Below are positions 18,891-32,224 of a DNA stretch of 64,000 nucleotides, one piece after another. The stretch spans positions 77,177,412-77,241,411 of the forward strand of contig CM043963.1 of NCBI GenBank assembly GCA_014529385.2, in the 5' to 3' direction. Origin of the DNA: Adiantum capillus-veneris. Its lineage: Eukaryota; Streptophyta; Polypodiopsida; Polypodiales; Pteridaceae. A program made the translations under genes and the position numbers. The stretch's first letter is position 1; each line of letters begins with the position of its first letter. The notes under the pieces are model-generated. The model saw nothing but the letters and a program-made list of their open reading frames with translations. It did not search any database and was not told where the DNA came from.

Positions 18891-21165
18891 AGATTGATGA
18901 ACCATTGTATATTGAAATGGTTGAGAAAAAGTTATGGATGGAAAATCTTCAACATGATGCACCATTGGAAACTAAATGGAAATCTTTCAAGAAAGGTATT
19001 TGTTCTTGTGATGACTAATGGTTTTCCATAAAGCATGTCCATGGTATCAACAAAGATAGATCACGTAAAATGTGGTTTGATAAAGAATGTCAAGATGCTA
19101 AAAAGTCCTTGATGAATCTAGATGCAACTATGGACAAAGACAACTATCAAATTCATTTCCATACATACAAGGCATTGATTCAAAATAAGAGAAGAACATG
19201 GAAATTCAAGCGCCAATTTTTGCCAAAGTCCAAGAAAAGGCACGTGCATGTGGAAGATTTTGGAGAACTTGAAAGGCAAGCGGGTTGAGAGTTTTGGTAA
19301 CTTGAGTCTTGTGGATATGTATACACATTGTAGGAAACTATGAGCAACCAAATGTTGGAAAGATGCCAATTTATGGTTCACTCCCATGCATGCCCTCTTT
19401 TTTTACTATTGAGGATGTGTGCGGTGAGCTCAAATAATTTACCACTTGCAAAGCGGGAGATCTTCAAGGTATTAAGCCAAACTTGATTAGATAGATGGGA
19501 TATTTTACACATGAGTGGATGTTTGATATGTTCAACCTTGCACTTCAACAAGGTATGCCTTGTGATTGGAGCACTAATTGGGTCAAGCCTTTGCATAAAG
19601 GAGGGGATATAAAGAGTGTAAATGACTACCATACTATAATGATTGGATCTCTTATGGCAAACTTTGTTTGGGTGCATAATGGAGATAAAATTGAGTGATT
19701 GGCCTAAGGAAAATGGCAAGTGTGCAAGAAGACAAGCAGGTTTTCATCGACGCCGTAGCACCATTGATCATCTTATCACTCTTCATAGGAAATTTGGTTG
19801 AAAGGCAAATGATTGTATTGTTGCTTTGTGGACTCCAAAAAAGCCTTTGATATGATTCCATGTAACAATTTGTGGAGAAGGATGAAAGAACTCTAAGTGC
19901 CAAGTGAGTTTATGCTTGTGGTTTCTTGAATCCATGCAAAGGTGATGTGTCAATTGTGCATGGGAAGAGGAATTTCATAAATTTTTGCAAGAACTTTTGC
20001 GGTTAAACAAGGATGTCCATTGTCACCAACACTCTTTGGTCTATGCATAGATCAATTGAAAAAAATGGTACTTGACTTTATTCAAGAAGGAGGCATTCAA
20101 GAGGCCAGTATTTGTAATGTGATAATCATGCTTTTGTTGTTTGCGGATGATATAGTGCTTCTAGAACACACTTTAGAGGATTCACAATAGCTTATGGTTG
20201 TCCTTGAGAGCTTTTGCTTGCAGAGTGGGCTGATTGTGAATGAATCCAAAATCAAGTTTATGCTTGTGAATACCAACCATAAGGAGATGCTTCATTGTAT
20301 ACGATAATGGGACACTTGAAGTTGTTGAGATATTTAAGTACCTTGGCCTTGAGATTCTGTTCAATCACAAGTTGCATAAATGTGCTATGAGTTGTTTGGA
20401 AACTGGAAAGAGAGCATATTATGCATTTGAGAACATGTGTAATGTAGTAAATATTGAATGTTGGGTGAACTCAAGAAGTACGTTTTTGACACATTGGTGA
20501 CACTGCTTCTTCTATATGGAGTTGAAGTGTGGAATGGTAACATCTCAAAGTCTACTTGGAAAGAGTTTTAGAATGTCCAAAAATGTTTTCTTACAAACTT
20601 TCTCCAGGTTAAACACAAACACCATATCTGCTACTACTTCTTGAGTTGGGATCTCTTTCAATTGAGATTATGGGCATAGAAAGGGTTGTGGAGTACATGA
20701 TAAGGATGTGTCAAAACCCCTCACATCAACGTCCTACAATTTCATGAGAAGCAAGGAAAATTTTTCAAAAGACACATAAAAGAAATATCTTGATCACGAG
20801 ATGGATGCAAAATATAAAGAAGTTGTTTTGGGAGATGGGATGCATTGCACTTGCTACATGATGCCTCAATAGAATCCCAAGTGGATGAATCTTTTCTAAA
20901 CACCAATGTATTATGGACTGGGAGGAATTCCATGGGTCACGCTTCATACATTGCACCACCCATATTTCCCATAACTACAAAACCATGCTATTCACTGAAA
21001 GAGAGAACTGTACTCACCATTATGTAAGATTTTTATTTATTGAAACTAATAGAGAATGTACAAAGCTTAATCAAACACATTTGATTTTTCATAAGTCAGT
21101 GAGAAGTTGTCCAATTATAAAAAATGTTGGTAGTTTTGGAATCTTAAGCACGACAAACCTATAGC
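18891..21165 (+). pseudogene. LINE C, 5'-truncated ORF2 of a second LINE family
   Basis: The segment starts in a linker (MWFDKECQDAKKSLMNLDAT near 19070-19130). Reverse transcriptase motifs follow: PCDWSTNWVKPLHKGGDI, VNDYHTIMIGSLMA, FVDSKKAFDMIPCNNLWRRM, VKQGCPLSPTLFGLCIDQL near 20005-20060 and LLLFADDIVLLE near 20130-20165 (catalytic FADD box). C-terminal sequence includes YGVEVWNGNISKSTW. More than ten stops or frameshifts show long decay. Its motif wording differs from LINE A and B, so it is a separate family. Its 5' end abuts LINE A without a visible target duplication. Confidence 0.75.
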
Positions 21166-22785
21166 TAGAAATTTTTAGAACTGAATTTGGTAAAAAACTG
21201 ACCCTACTATCTTCTCTGAAAGTTTTCACTGCTACTTTAAATTTCTGAAAGGTTTTAATAATCATTAAATCTCAAGGCTTTTCTTATAGCCTCCTAGATA
21301 TTTTTTAGATATTTATCAATTAAAAATAAGATAAGATTAAAAAATAGAAAAATTGAATTTTAAAGCAGGTAGGTACTAGGGAGGGCCATCATTGACATGT
21401 CAGAGGCTGAAATAGCAATAGGTGGTGCTAGTTGAAGCTAAAGACTGCCTTAGGGTGCAAGACTTCTAAATGCAAGTCTTGGGTGCCGAAAACATACAAA
21501 TAGACCCCCTAGGCTTCACAAATTCACTCTGACTCGGAGTCTTGGCCAAAAATCTCTTGAGCTAAAGAGATACTCTCTGGAAATCACTTAGAGAGAAAAA
21601 ATTCTAGTGATTAAGCGAGGATAAGAAGTCATGGCTCCTAAGAGGACCTAAGAAAGCCAAAAAATTGACGAAGATGATAGTATTCCAAAAAGAGCTAGGG
21701 CCTCCCATGATCACGAGGTCGAACCTAGTAGTAGGCCAACGGATGAGAGCGTCCAGGCCTAGAGCTTTAGCAGAAACCCGACCAGTCCCAGGTGGGTCTT
21801 CATTATAAATTAAGATTTAGGTAATTCAAATTCTCTAACATTGCATATATTAAAGAGTTGGTGAGGATTAGGAAAAGAAAAAATTGACCAGAAACTAGAA
21901 GGGTATCTTTCAAGAAACCAACATACACTTGTTTTGTAAATTATGTAAGAATTGTTTGGGTTAATCTTCGTTGATCTAGGAAAGAAATGATTGGTCATCC
22001 TTAAGACATTTTGTCTCAAGACACCTGTGATTCCTTGGAATATTTTCGCTTCAAGTGATGAGTAATGATGGATTTTCAACCACGGATGAGTCAGTTACCC
22101 CCATGTACGAGGGTTTTTTACCCCATATATGTGTATGTTTGTTTATACTTTTTAGAATATCATTTTTATCCTAGGGGAACCGCCCGTTCATATGGGCAAC
22201 TCATTTTGGCATATGGGCATCCCGAACTTTGGGTGATGGGTTTCCACCCCGGATTTTTGAAAAGGGTGCTACTTTTCACGCATGTATACGTGTGTTTGAG
22301 ACAAGTAGATTACAAGTCGGGACTATCAATAAATATTATAAGTGATCGTACCTTGTCTTAAGTTTAAAGATGTTTTTTTGCTAAAAGTTTGTATTTAATA
22401 CTGATTTTAAGACTTGTTTTAACAAATTACTATGTTGGAAAAATAAAAAGATAACCATTATTTTAGATGTTGAAAGATTGTGGTAGTGATTAGAAAACAC
22501 AAAATCATGGATGGGAAGGCCTAATTAGTCACGCTACTATACAGTCCACCAGAGGATGTGCCCTCACTTACGTAGAGGGAAAAAAGAATTGGTTGAGGAT
22601 ACCTTAGCCCATTTGCAGAAGTATTAGGGTCAAATAAATTTTTCAACTTTTAAGTTTTTGTCTCGTTTTCGCTTGTGAGTTAGGACTAGGTCTTTTTTCT
22701 AGGGCTATAGTCCCAAGACATTGTCAATGGTAAAGGCCTATTCCCTGGATTATTCTTTCTTAGAGACTCTAACTTTTACTAACCC
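21166..22785. other. Unassigned A/T-rich interval
   Basis: No open frame longer than about 100 codons with a recognisable product was found. The interval is probably old repeat debris; no terminal repeats or coding motifs were seen. Confidence 0.5.
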
Positions 22786-22998
22786 AGAGGCCTGTCAAGG
22801 ATCCCTTCTTGACCTTGGTGTCGGCAAGTTGGGGACCTCTCACTTTTATTGAAATTAGAGGCCTGTCAAGGACCCTTTCTTGACCTCGATGTTGGAAGTT
22901 GGGAACCTCTCACTTTTATCAAACCTAGAGGCATGTCAAGGACCCCACCCCTTCTTGACCTCGGTTTCGGCAAGTTGGGGACCTCTCACTTGGTATCA
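22786..22998. repeat. Three-copy tandem repeat, about 71-bp unit
   Basis: Units begin near 22786, 22857 and 22927 with the shared core ag-aggc-tgtcaagga and end in cacttttat or a variant. Each holds ttcttgacct and a gttgggacctctcact-type end. Copies are about 80-90% alike. Directly after the last copy the plus strand reads TGGTATCAGATCG (about 22991-23003), close to an initiator-Met-tRNA primer site. The repeats may therefore be the end of an old LTR. Confidence 0.7.
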
Positions 22999-24188
22999 GA
23001 TCGTGTGTTAATTGAGGTCTTGGACTTATGGGAAAGTTTAAGTTATTATGATTAAAAAAGTGGGTTTGACAAAAGTAAGTGTGTTTAATTGAAATGAGAG
23101 AGAAAGAAAAAGAGAGAATTGTCCCCATCTTTGTGGGAAGAATTCCATCAAGCCTACCGCAAGTTTATGGTATTCAATGTCATGTTTATGGGAGATGCAC
23201 ATACCGAAGGTACAAAGTTTGGAAAATTGTGATGAAGGATTGGAATACATGTTTTCCCCACCCACTTGGGGGAATTAGCTAGGCAAGGTTTGGTGCAATC
23301 TTCCTCATAGATGAGGGAGAATTGGATGGGTTTGCACTAAATTCGAAAGAGACTCAAATGGGCCAGAGAGCTTCGGGTGATTGAATTTTACTTTCTCATT
23401 GGAATAGAGGATCCAAATGAAACCCTAGGAGTAGATGGTATACTTGGGTCTCAAAATCAATGGGTATTTGACCATGTGGCTACCATAGTCTATCCCAATA
23501 AAATTAGGCCCACGGGTGTAGGTCCTAATTTTAGAGGACCAACAGATGTTGTATTTTGTGATCCTGTTGTCGAGGGATATGTGTTTGAAACGTGATTCGA
23601 GAAGGCATCGATCCTCTAGTTGTGGGAGGTGTGAAAGAGAGAGAACAGCAAACACTGAAAGCTCTCACAGTCACCGTAATCATCAATTAATTGAGTAAAT
23701 CTTTAGGTACAACTTAATTGATAGCCAAGGCGGGCTGTTAGTAGCACCTTCACTCGGATCAGCTGAAGATTAGGAGTTTAAGCTCCCTTTTTACAAAATT
23801 AATCGGGCCATTAACTTAACAGGATGATTAATCAACCTTTGGACTGATGATGATGATGGAAATTCTTGCATGTCCCTTTATCTGCTTCAATTGCTATCAA
23901 CAGGTCTCAAAAGTTCTACAAAATTTCTTCTTTGGCTGCCTTTAGGTGCCGTCCAAAAATCTATAAAACCTGATCTCAGATTGGCTTCAATTTCCCTTGA
24001 AGGGTTCTGCCAAACTCACCGATAGCTTATGATTTCATAGTTCTTGTTATGGTTCTTTGCTTGCTCTCTCCTTTGCTTAACCTCATGGGTTTACCTCCCC
24101 TCATCTTGTTCATCCTGCTCTTCTTTTCTTCTACTTCCTCGCTTCACCAAGGTCAAGAGCGAGAGAGATTGCCTTCAAGTTTCTCAAG
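22999..24188. other. Unassigned interval after the tandem repeat
   Basis: A 72-codon plus-strand frame at 23377-23595 (IEDPNETLGVDGILGSQNQW near its start) has no recognised family. No gag or pol motifs were found, although the primer-site-like sequence at 22991 would predict an LTR element reading to the right. Confidence 0.4.
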
Positions 24189-24236
<48 letters not shown>

Positions 24237-24599
24237 CCTATTGTCTCAGAGAGCGAGAGAGAGAAAGCGTTCTCGATTTTTGCTCCCCTCTCTGCCAAAC
24301 TCCTTCTTCCTCGAGGGTTCCGACTTTCCCTCCCTTTTGCTTACCGAAGACGATGAGAGAGAGAAAGCGAGAGATCCCCCTCCTTCCACTTCACGTTTTT
24401 TTTTCTCCTCTTTCTTTTTCTTCCTCTTCCTTTCTTTCCTTCTCTTCTTTTTCTTCTTCTTCCTTTCTTTCCTGTTCTTCTTTTTCTTCTTCTCCTTTTC
24501 TTTCCTTCTCTTCTTTTTCTTCTTCTCCTTCTCTAGGTCGAAAGATCCTTGCTTATGCAACTCCCCTTCTGTGTCATCCTGACTTCTTACTTCAAGGTC

Positions 24600-24686
<87 letters not shown>
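24189..24686. repeat. GA microsatellites flanking a polypyrimidine tract
   Basis: A GA array lies at about 24190-24234 and a longer one at about 24602-24686. Between them, at about 24380-24535, is an almost pure CT/TTC tract. Long frames across this region on both strands consist only of Arg-Glu, Leu-Ser or Lys-Glu repeats and are not genes. Confidence 0.9.
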
Positions 24687-24688
<2 letters not shown>

Positions 24689-25429
24689 TTCTCTCCTGAA
24701 GTCGAGAGAAAGAATCCGGTACGGATCTGCAATCGACTTAAACTTGAAACTGTCGTAACTTTTTCACCGTAGCTCCAATCGACGAGCCGTAAAGACAGGC
24801 CGGTAGAGCACTTCAAGCACTACAATTCTAGATCATAAACTCCCATTTGTAATCATTTTAAGCATACTCATTTTTTAGCATCATTAAGGCATCTGTTGGC
24901 CCTTTAAAGCCGCATGTGGCATACATTAATCGTAAACTAGCTTGTTACCAAGCACTGAACACTGACCAATAATCAAGTAAGATTCAAATAAGCTTGATGT
25001 GCATTTTCCTGGTATATTTCTTAGCATGGTAGCGGAGCTGCACGACACTGTATCCCACCCACCCATAGTTCATAGACTTCTTATATAGGACTATTGATAT
25101 CCTTGTACATATTAGTTTTTCTTGTATCGCTCTTGTATACACCAGGGTTTTTTTGGGAAATTGTATGTCATTCTTATTTTGAATAAATATTAGTGTGTTT
25201 ATTGTTTGATCAATGAAATTCAAATAAAGTGCAAAGTGTCTTGTTTGAGTAAATAAAAGTTGAAATTATAAACAAAGTAGAGAGGTATTTAATAACACTA
25301 TTCTCCATTACTTAATTCCAAGGTAATACTCGCTTAAATAGACTTTACACCTTTACTCAAGAGAAAAAATTACTACTAAAGCAAGTCCAACTCCCTACCT
25401 TCAAGGGAGAGGGACCCAATTTAGAGCAA
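24687..25429. other. Unassigned A/T-rich interval
   Basis: No coding motifs or terminal repeats were recognised. The segment separates the GA arrays from a gag remnant. Confidence 0.4.
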
Positions 25430-26155
25430 GATTCCAAGGCATAGTTAGATTCTATGAATGACTATTTGAAAGTTGCACGAACTGTTAAGGAAAACCAAGC
25501 AATGCTAGGTATGTTCAGCCTCAGTAAAGATGCTAACTTTGGTGGAAACAACACTGTAGAGATAATCCCACCAGTAGCCCCTCGTTGGAGAAGATGAAGT
25601 CGGCAGCCAAAGAATGCTCTCTCCATCCTGCATATCAAGATATTAAGATGAATGAATTATTTGGTCTACTCCATCTAGGACTTTTAGTGGAGGAGTACTA
25701 CACCAAGTTTGTGTCTATACGATGCTATGCTCTCCAGATGACCATGTAGCAGCAAATTGCCTATTTTTATCAAGGCCTCAACAAAGCTCTGAGTACAAAT
25801 CTTGAAGCCATGAGGCCTACATCAATTCAAGATGCCATTCTTAGGGTCAAACCTCTTGCAAAACAGAAGGGGCCAATCCTACCAGGAATTATAATAATTA
25901 TAACAATCATAGAGGAAGAGCGAGGGGAAATTTCCACCAAGGAAATCAATGGCATACAATAGTCGTTGCAGCAACCTTGGACCAATCTTTCCCTTATATG
26001 GATGTTATGGATGCAACTAGATGGGACATTATAAACGTAATTGTCCACAAGAGTTAAACCCTAGAGCTACGACCAAGCCTAACCACCAACCCCAAGTCAA
26101 CCAAGGTAACTTATAAAGAGGAGGTAGAAATAGAGGACGTGGCATTACAAATTGA
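25430..26155 (+). pseudogene. Decayed Ty3/gypsy gag with zinc knuckle
   Basis: The plus strand translates to GLLVEEYYTKFVSIRCYALQ near 25680-25740, then YFYQGLNKALSTNLEAMRP, the end of a retrotransposon gag helical domain. An Asn/Arg/Gly-rich linker follows. A knuckle C-x2-C-x4-H-x4-C lies at about 26000-26040 (CYGCN, stop, MGHYKRNC) with an in-frame stop inside it. Upstream frames are badly shifted. No protease or pol follows, so this is an isolated fragment. Confidence 0.65.
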
Positions 26156-27424
26156 GTAAGAAAATAAGGATACCTTTTATTGGTGAAAAATTCATGGGTG
26201 AGGGGTTCTATAAATAGTCATTGAATGCACACAATATTCAAGTTTTATATATAGTGACCCCCTAGAGTTATAATATGTTGCATCGAGCACCCCCCTTCTC
26301 TTTTTTAATACAATTATTTGGAGTGGGAAGACATCCCTAGTATCATTCTCTATTAGAAAACTTGGAACTTAAACATGCATCTAGCTAACCATACATTATT
26401 GAACACTAAGTGCCACCATTGTTTATCCTTTCCAATTTTTTGAACTTTGTTACACCTATGGTGCATAATAAAAATATGCAAAAGAAAATTTCAAAATGTT
26501 TTAGTTTTGGCAGTCCACCAATTCAAAGAATAATCTTGAAGGGACCAATCGTTATACCTATTGTCTGAATCAAGGTCGAGTGGCATCTAAAAAATTTAGT
26601 ACATGCACATAGCATATTCCAAACGATCTTGAATCCTTGAGACATCTTGAGGTGTCTCCTAGCCATCAAAAATATTAGAGTCCAAAACTTGATTTGTGAA
26701 GCATATGCCCTTTCTATCAAGAGAAAAGGGCAAGTGTTTTTTCAAGTAGCAATGCAGGAGGTTTTTGAAACACAAAAGTCCAAAACACATTTTCAAACTC
26801 TAGTGAGTTTTTAGTGTATCAAATTTTTCCATTCTAAATTAATATAGAGCTCACAATTTCCAATAATTCACAAGCATCGTTTAAGTATCATATCTTGTTT
26901 TGATTTTGATAATAGAAACAATGTATCCCAAGCACGCAACTACCATTCCCTTGTCAACCATATGTTTAATAAGTATATGCCTTCTTGAAAATGTACGAAT
27001 TTCTAGATTAAAGAAACTTGCTTCCCTTGTTTGGGTTGGTAGTGCTACATGTTCCTAGGCTATCATCACTAAACTTCCCCTAGCTCTACCCCCCATAGAA
27101 TTGGGAGTTGAATTTTGTTTAGTGCAGTCTATAATGGTTGAGAAAATGAATCAAATACAAGATATATGGATTCAATATGGATCAAACTATCCTCAATTCA
27201 CATGTAATAGGTGCTCCTCATAGTGCTAGTTTGCAAGTTTAACATAACTATTGTAGGAGCCCAAGGCTGCAGATCCTATTGAGTAACCTTCAATTCTATG
27301 GGGGGATAGCCCAAATGCATGAAAATTACTCCTTTAGGGATTCTTCTCCCTCTCCAATAAGTGAATTAGAGGTCCTTGTTAAAGTGTCTAAGAGTGCATA
27401 GTTTTCCCATTTAACAACCAAACC
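26156..27424. other. Unassigned interval
   Basis: No reading frame, RNA gene or terminal repeat could be supported in this A/T-rich stretch. Confidence 0.4.
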
Positions 27425-27438
27425 AGATGTTGAGTTGT

Positions 27439-27479
<41 letters not shown>

Positions 27480-27600
27480 AACCATGTATGCTCCCAAATA
27501 TTGATTCATATTGAAAAAAAATTACATATATATAAGTGAGACCAAGCTAGGTAGCGTGAGCCATGTATAGCTCCAACACCCCCACTCAAACAAAGGTCAT
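27425..27600 (-). repeat. Dispersed ~150-bp block, copy 1 (LTR- or leader-like)
   Basis: This block, including its GA tract (27437-27478), matches 34440-34586 closely. On the minus strand both copies begin GACCTTTGTTTGAGTGGGGG followed by TGTTGGAG. They then hold a TATA-like TTATATATATG and end in a CT array. A purine tract followed by TGTTGGA is how many copia 3' LTRs begin. Alternatively the block is the conserved 5' leader of the element carrying the coiled-coil gene at 34 kb. Confidence 0.6.
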
Positions 27601-30600
27601 CAGTTCTAGTGGATAGATGTCTTACCTTGTCTTTTGTGTTGTATTCCAGCATTCTTGGAGTATCTCCAAAATCTTCTAATCCACAAAACTGTCTTGGGTG
27701 TTTTGAAGATGAGGTTGTATTCCTGATGTGCTAGCAATCCTTTTCGATTTCTCTTTACTCTTGGAAGGCTTGAAAATAGTGCCGATGGTCTGTCCGAGTG
27801 GGTGGTGTTTTATCCGAGGAAGAAATGGTGTCCCTAGTGTATATAATACTAAAACCTTGGCTGCATCTAATAAATGCTCATGAATAGCATAAAATACCAC
27901 AATCACATGTCAAAATTCAATGGGAAAGAATGTTACCCAATTGATGAAAGCATACACCTATGTAGGCCAAAATTGAAAAGAGTAAGGAAAAAACCTTGGA
28001 AGATTCTGAAATACAAATCACAAAAGGTGTTAAAATCATATGATTATCGAGGGGAAACTTGATCCTAGATTCCGTTTGTAGTTACACTTTATAAAGGGCC
28101 TGTAAGTATTCCATCAATTTTTTAGGAATTTACGGATGTTGTTTTCTTTATTGTTGACTAATAGTGCCTTCGTATAGGCTACCACTTATGCATTAGGACA
28201 CTTCTTGTTATGAATGTTTGATAATTTGATATGTTTCAATGTAGAGGCCTTATCTTGTGATAGTAAATGCTTAGATTTCATGGCTAAAGTTTTGCATTGT
28301 TGTACAACCTCCGGTCCGGCAGAAGACTACAAAGTAGAGCTAAAGATTCAATAGTGAAGGGGGCACATTGATTTAAGATCTCAAAATCGCAAAGTCTATT
28401 TTCTAGATGGATGGCATCAAGATCAAGTCGCCTAGGAGAAACAAGTGAAATTATTTAGAAAAATTCGTGGGAATAGATCTTGCTATTTTTTGAATAGTGG
28501 GGTCATTTGTGAAATCTAGAGCATCCTTCTCATCCTGATCTAGCAGACCTAGATCCAAAAGAGGGTTAACAACCTCTTGAGACAGTGTAATTTCAATTGG
28601 GATAATAGGGAGGTTGTTAATGAAATAAAGCTTGTTAACAATAGTAGGAAAAGAAGAGAAGTAAAAATTCAAATCAGCAGAATCTTGAGCATCAATAAAG
28701 CATAAGAGGCTAAAAAAGTGCCTAAATCATTACTCAATTGGGAAGCTTCAACCAATCATTTACCGACGCAATTCTTAATACTGAGAGCTACTGCTCTTGT
28801 ATCACCTTTTTTTTGTAATCTAGAAGACGTTTGTGAAATTCAATGCCTTTAAAGGAGGAAAGTAAGCACTGGGTGTCAATAGGGGGGATAGGGATGTCTT
28901 TTTTCTCTGAATAGACAAGACCTAAAAAAGACGCTATCCAACCAACCTGAAAGAGAGTACATACACCATAGAAAAAAATGAATTCAAGTTCAATATATGG
29001 TGGTTGTCTGACCAAGGACAACCCGGGAAACAAGGAGAGAGAGTTTATATTTGACATGCCTTCATTTAAGAACCATATATTGATACTTCACATAAGACAA
29101 GTGAGGTGATAGAACACAAAAGATAATATTTTTATTATTGAACTTATTCTTGGTACATCTGTTTCTAGTAGGAGAATGCACGAGCTCTAGAAACCATGAA
29201 AAAATAGGCCTATACTTGCCACCATCCAGCAAAGAAGTAGCAAGTTAGAACCTGGGCTACTTTGATGGGAAGACAGGTATTCAAGCACCCATTCTGCTTG
29301 TTATCACTATCCCATAGCTCTAGACCCCCTCACTCTCCTTGTATATATTAGGGGGTAGGTTTTTTGTCTTCCTATCAGTCATAATCCGTTTCTTTATGAC
29401 TCTTTTTGCTATCATGGCATATTCTGGTTTAATGGGTACTGCTGGTTTGCTAAGGAGGCCTGGTCGACATCCTTTTGAGAAGTCTCTTATGGAAGATGGA
29501 CAAGGCTTTCCATTGGGTAAGTATGATCTCTTATGAGTTTTTGGATCAACACCATGAAGAGGGAGTCAGGGATTGTAATATGGGAATCAATCTTCACATA
29601 ACAATCCAAATCAAACCCATGGAAAAAAGGAAATTAAAGAGAGAAAAAGAAGAGGTGAATGGGAATGATTAAACCCCATCCATCCTATCAACAAGGAGGC
29701 CACTAATGACTTATATTATCTCAAGAGGATTAGTTATTATTAATTTGTTACCAGTCTACTGTCAACAACATTTCCTTGTTTTTCTAGAATTATCATGAGA
29801 CCTTTATGGGACACCTAAGATTAAAACCAACCTCTATTTATGCATAAATGCCCCTCACTTTATACTAGTATTTCAAAGTAATTATTAAGTCTCTAGATTT
29901 TGGAATTTTTTTCCAAAGTTTCCCTAGTTTTTGATAGAATTATGAAAAAAACCGTATGTCAAATCACCCAGGGTGACCTCACAACGAGGATTTTTTATTA
30001 TGTTTATCTTATCTTTCAATAAAATCTCATAATGAAATTAATACACCCAAGCACCTCATCAACCAACCACATACATTATTGTTTTTTCAAAACCATAAAA
30101 AGATTTTCAAAACACCTAACAAGCTTAACCCAGCCTAGCATATTATTAGCCATCAACCCATAGTAGTGTCTTCTTACCATTAAAGTTCACTGTTGTCAGA
30201 TCCTACCAAATTCCATCTATAAAATAAACTCCAAATGTGTTTTCATTAGATATCTCTCACTGTTTAAACAAGCTATACCCACCCATGCATCTTAACTTTC
30301 AAGAGATAGCTAGGAGTAGAAACCACTTTTTTATATAAACAACTTGCCCATTTGTGAGATATATAAGAGTAAAACTTATTTCTATTCATGCATATATAAC
30401 CCTTGTTTATGCGTGCTAAGTCCTCAGAGTTATTTTAAATTTATGAAAGAGTTTCTCTTGTTTACTGATAAATTTTCCAAAAAAACCCATGGCCGACTAG
30501 GATTTTCATAATTCTTTACTCATGAAACTACATGTAGTGTGAGATTCATTTGACCTAGTATAGTGCTAGTCTTCTCACAAAGTATGGTTCTCTTAATGCA

Positions 30601-31206
30601 TAAGCTATAAATCAATAGGTAAAACAAAGGTCCAGAAAACCAATATTTTTAAATGCATGTTTATCAAACCACTTCCTTGGATTTAGCAAGAAATCACTAT
30701 CAATGCTAGTTATCACTCAAAAAACCTTTTCGTAAGTTATAGATGATTACGAGTAGATTAAGTACCAACCGAAAAACTCCTCTTAGTTGACCTCAAAACA
30801 ACATCTACCTGGTTTGAAGAAGCTATGACCATGGATATAGTTCTTATGTAAACTTACGGAGGTGGTTTCTGCTCTGGTGAATGTTACCAACAAGAGGATT
30901 GATTCAAAGAAGCTCCGCAAGCCTTGTTTGAATGTCCAAGATGGACTGGGTTTGATGTAGTGGCCTAGCCTTGCTGATGTGGGGCACTAACAGTGTGTGT
31001 GTGTGTGTGTGTGTGTAGAAAAGCGTCGTGAGTACAGTTGTTTTTCATTCAATAGAGAAGGGATACATGTAGCTTTGGGATGTGAATCAACAGAGTATTG
31101 GTAGCTTTAAATACCAATTTGATTTTCTACAATTGGGATTTGGTGCTTGAAGGAGAGTATGTACGCTCACTGGCAACTAGTTTTTAGAAAGGATTGTTTA
31201 GCACTC
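27601..31206. other. Unassigned interval with weak decayed frames
   Basis: Minus-strand frames at 27676-27906, 28451-28672 and 28788-29057 look protein-like (for example EKDALDFTNDPTIQKIARS) but stops separate them and no family was recognised. A GT microsatellite lies at about 30993-31016. The rest is A/T-rich with no visible element ends. Confidence 0.4.
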
Positions 31207-31212
31207 GTCGTT

Positions 31213-31218
<6 letters not shown>

Positions 31219-31294
<76 letters not shown>

Positions 31295-31310
31295 AGAAGA
31301 AGAAGAAAAC
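31219..31310. repeat. GA microsatellite grading into GAA
   Basis: About 36 GA units (31219-31291) pass into AAG repeats (31291-31308). Confidence 0.95.
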
Positions 31311-32194
31311 ATCAAAAAAGAAGAGATTTTTCACGTTGTAGGAAACTATCCCAAGGTGCTAGGTTAAGCCCATAGGGTAAGCCCAACTTGTGGCACCAAT
31401 ATGGAAAAGTCCTCTAGCCACTTAGGAAAGGATAATTGCTGACGTGGTCCAATAGCAAGAGGATGAAACCCACCTAGCCAGTGATTGTAAAGCACCAAGC
31501 CTATATAGAGATTGTTTTCTAATTAATCAATTGCACTTTTAACTCTTATCAATTGTGTCTACACTCTCTCTCTATACTCTTAGCTTTGGGATAACCTAAC
31601 GTTAATCACCATATCATTAACCCTAACCCTAAAACCATGGTTAAGATAAGGCTTCACCCTCAGTAGCCTAATGATAATCATCAGTGAGTAGGGAGTTCAC
31701 TTTCGCAACCAATAACCCATCAGAGCCAATGGTTTGTGCCTAGGCTTAATTAACCTCTCTCATTCCCTAATCACTAGCATCACTAATTAAGTTTGGGCAT
31801 GTTCTTGGCAATACCAATGAGCCAATACCCTTCTTAATTAGTGAGCTATTGATTAGCGACTCCCTAATAATTGTGTGTGTGTGTGCATCATTTTTAGTGT
31901 GCTTTTGTGTTCATTTTTGCCCATTTTAAAACACCATTATTTTCACTATAAATATCATTACATTGTGCAATTTGTGTGTGTGCAAAGCACTTTCCGAGTA
32001 ATTTTATAGAGCCTCTAATTGAAAAATTATCACAAGGTTGGGGAATTTAATTGTGTATGCAAAACTCTTGTGTTTCCAGCTTTTTGGAGCCTCCTTAATA
32101 TTTGAACTTGGTTTGGATTAATCCATCTAATCCATTCCTAAATTAGGTGTGTGTGTGTGTGTGTGTGTGAAAGAGGTTTCCCTCTGCTGAAACA
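31311..32194. other. Unassigned interval, possible LTR remnant
   Basis: The sequence from 31336 (TGTAGGAAACTATCCC) onward, with a TATA-like CTATATAGAG near 31501, resembles an LTR start and promoter. No partner copy is present in the window. A GT array lies at about 32149-32169. Two CCCTAA units at 31619-31630 are too few to be telomeric. Confidence 0.3.
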
Positions 32195-32224
32195 AGATAA
32201 AAATGCTTCTTTTAGGAAGGTGTT

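Noticed and set aside
24044-24772. A 242-codon plus-strand frame and long minus-strand Lys/Glu frames
   Set aside because: They are almost wholly encoded by GA and CT repeats, with matching long frames on the other strand. No domain or codon signal.
31617-31636. CCCTAACCCTAA resembling plant telomere repeats
   Set aside because: Only two units in A/T-rich DNA; too short to be an interstitial telomere.
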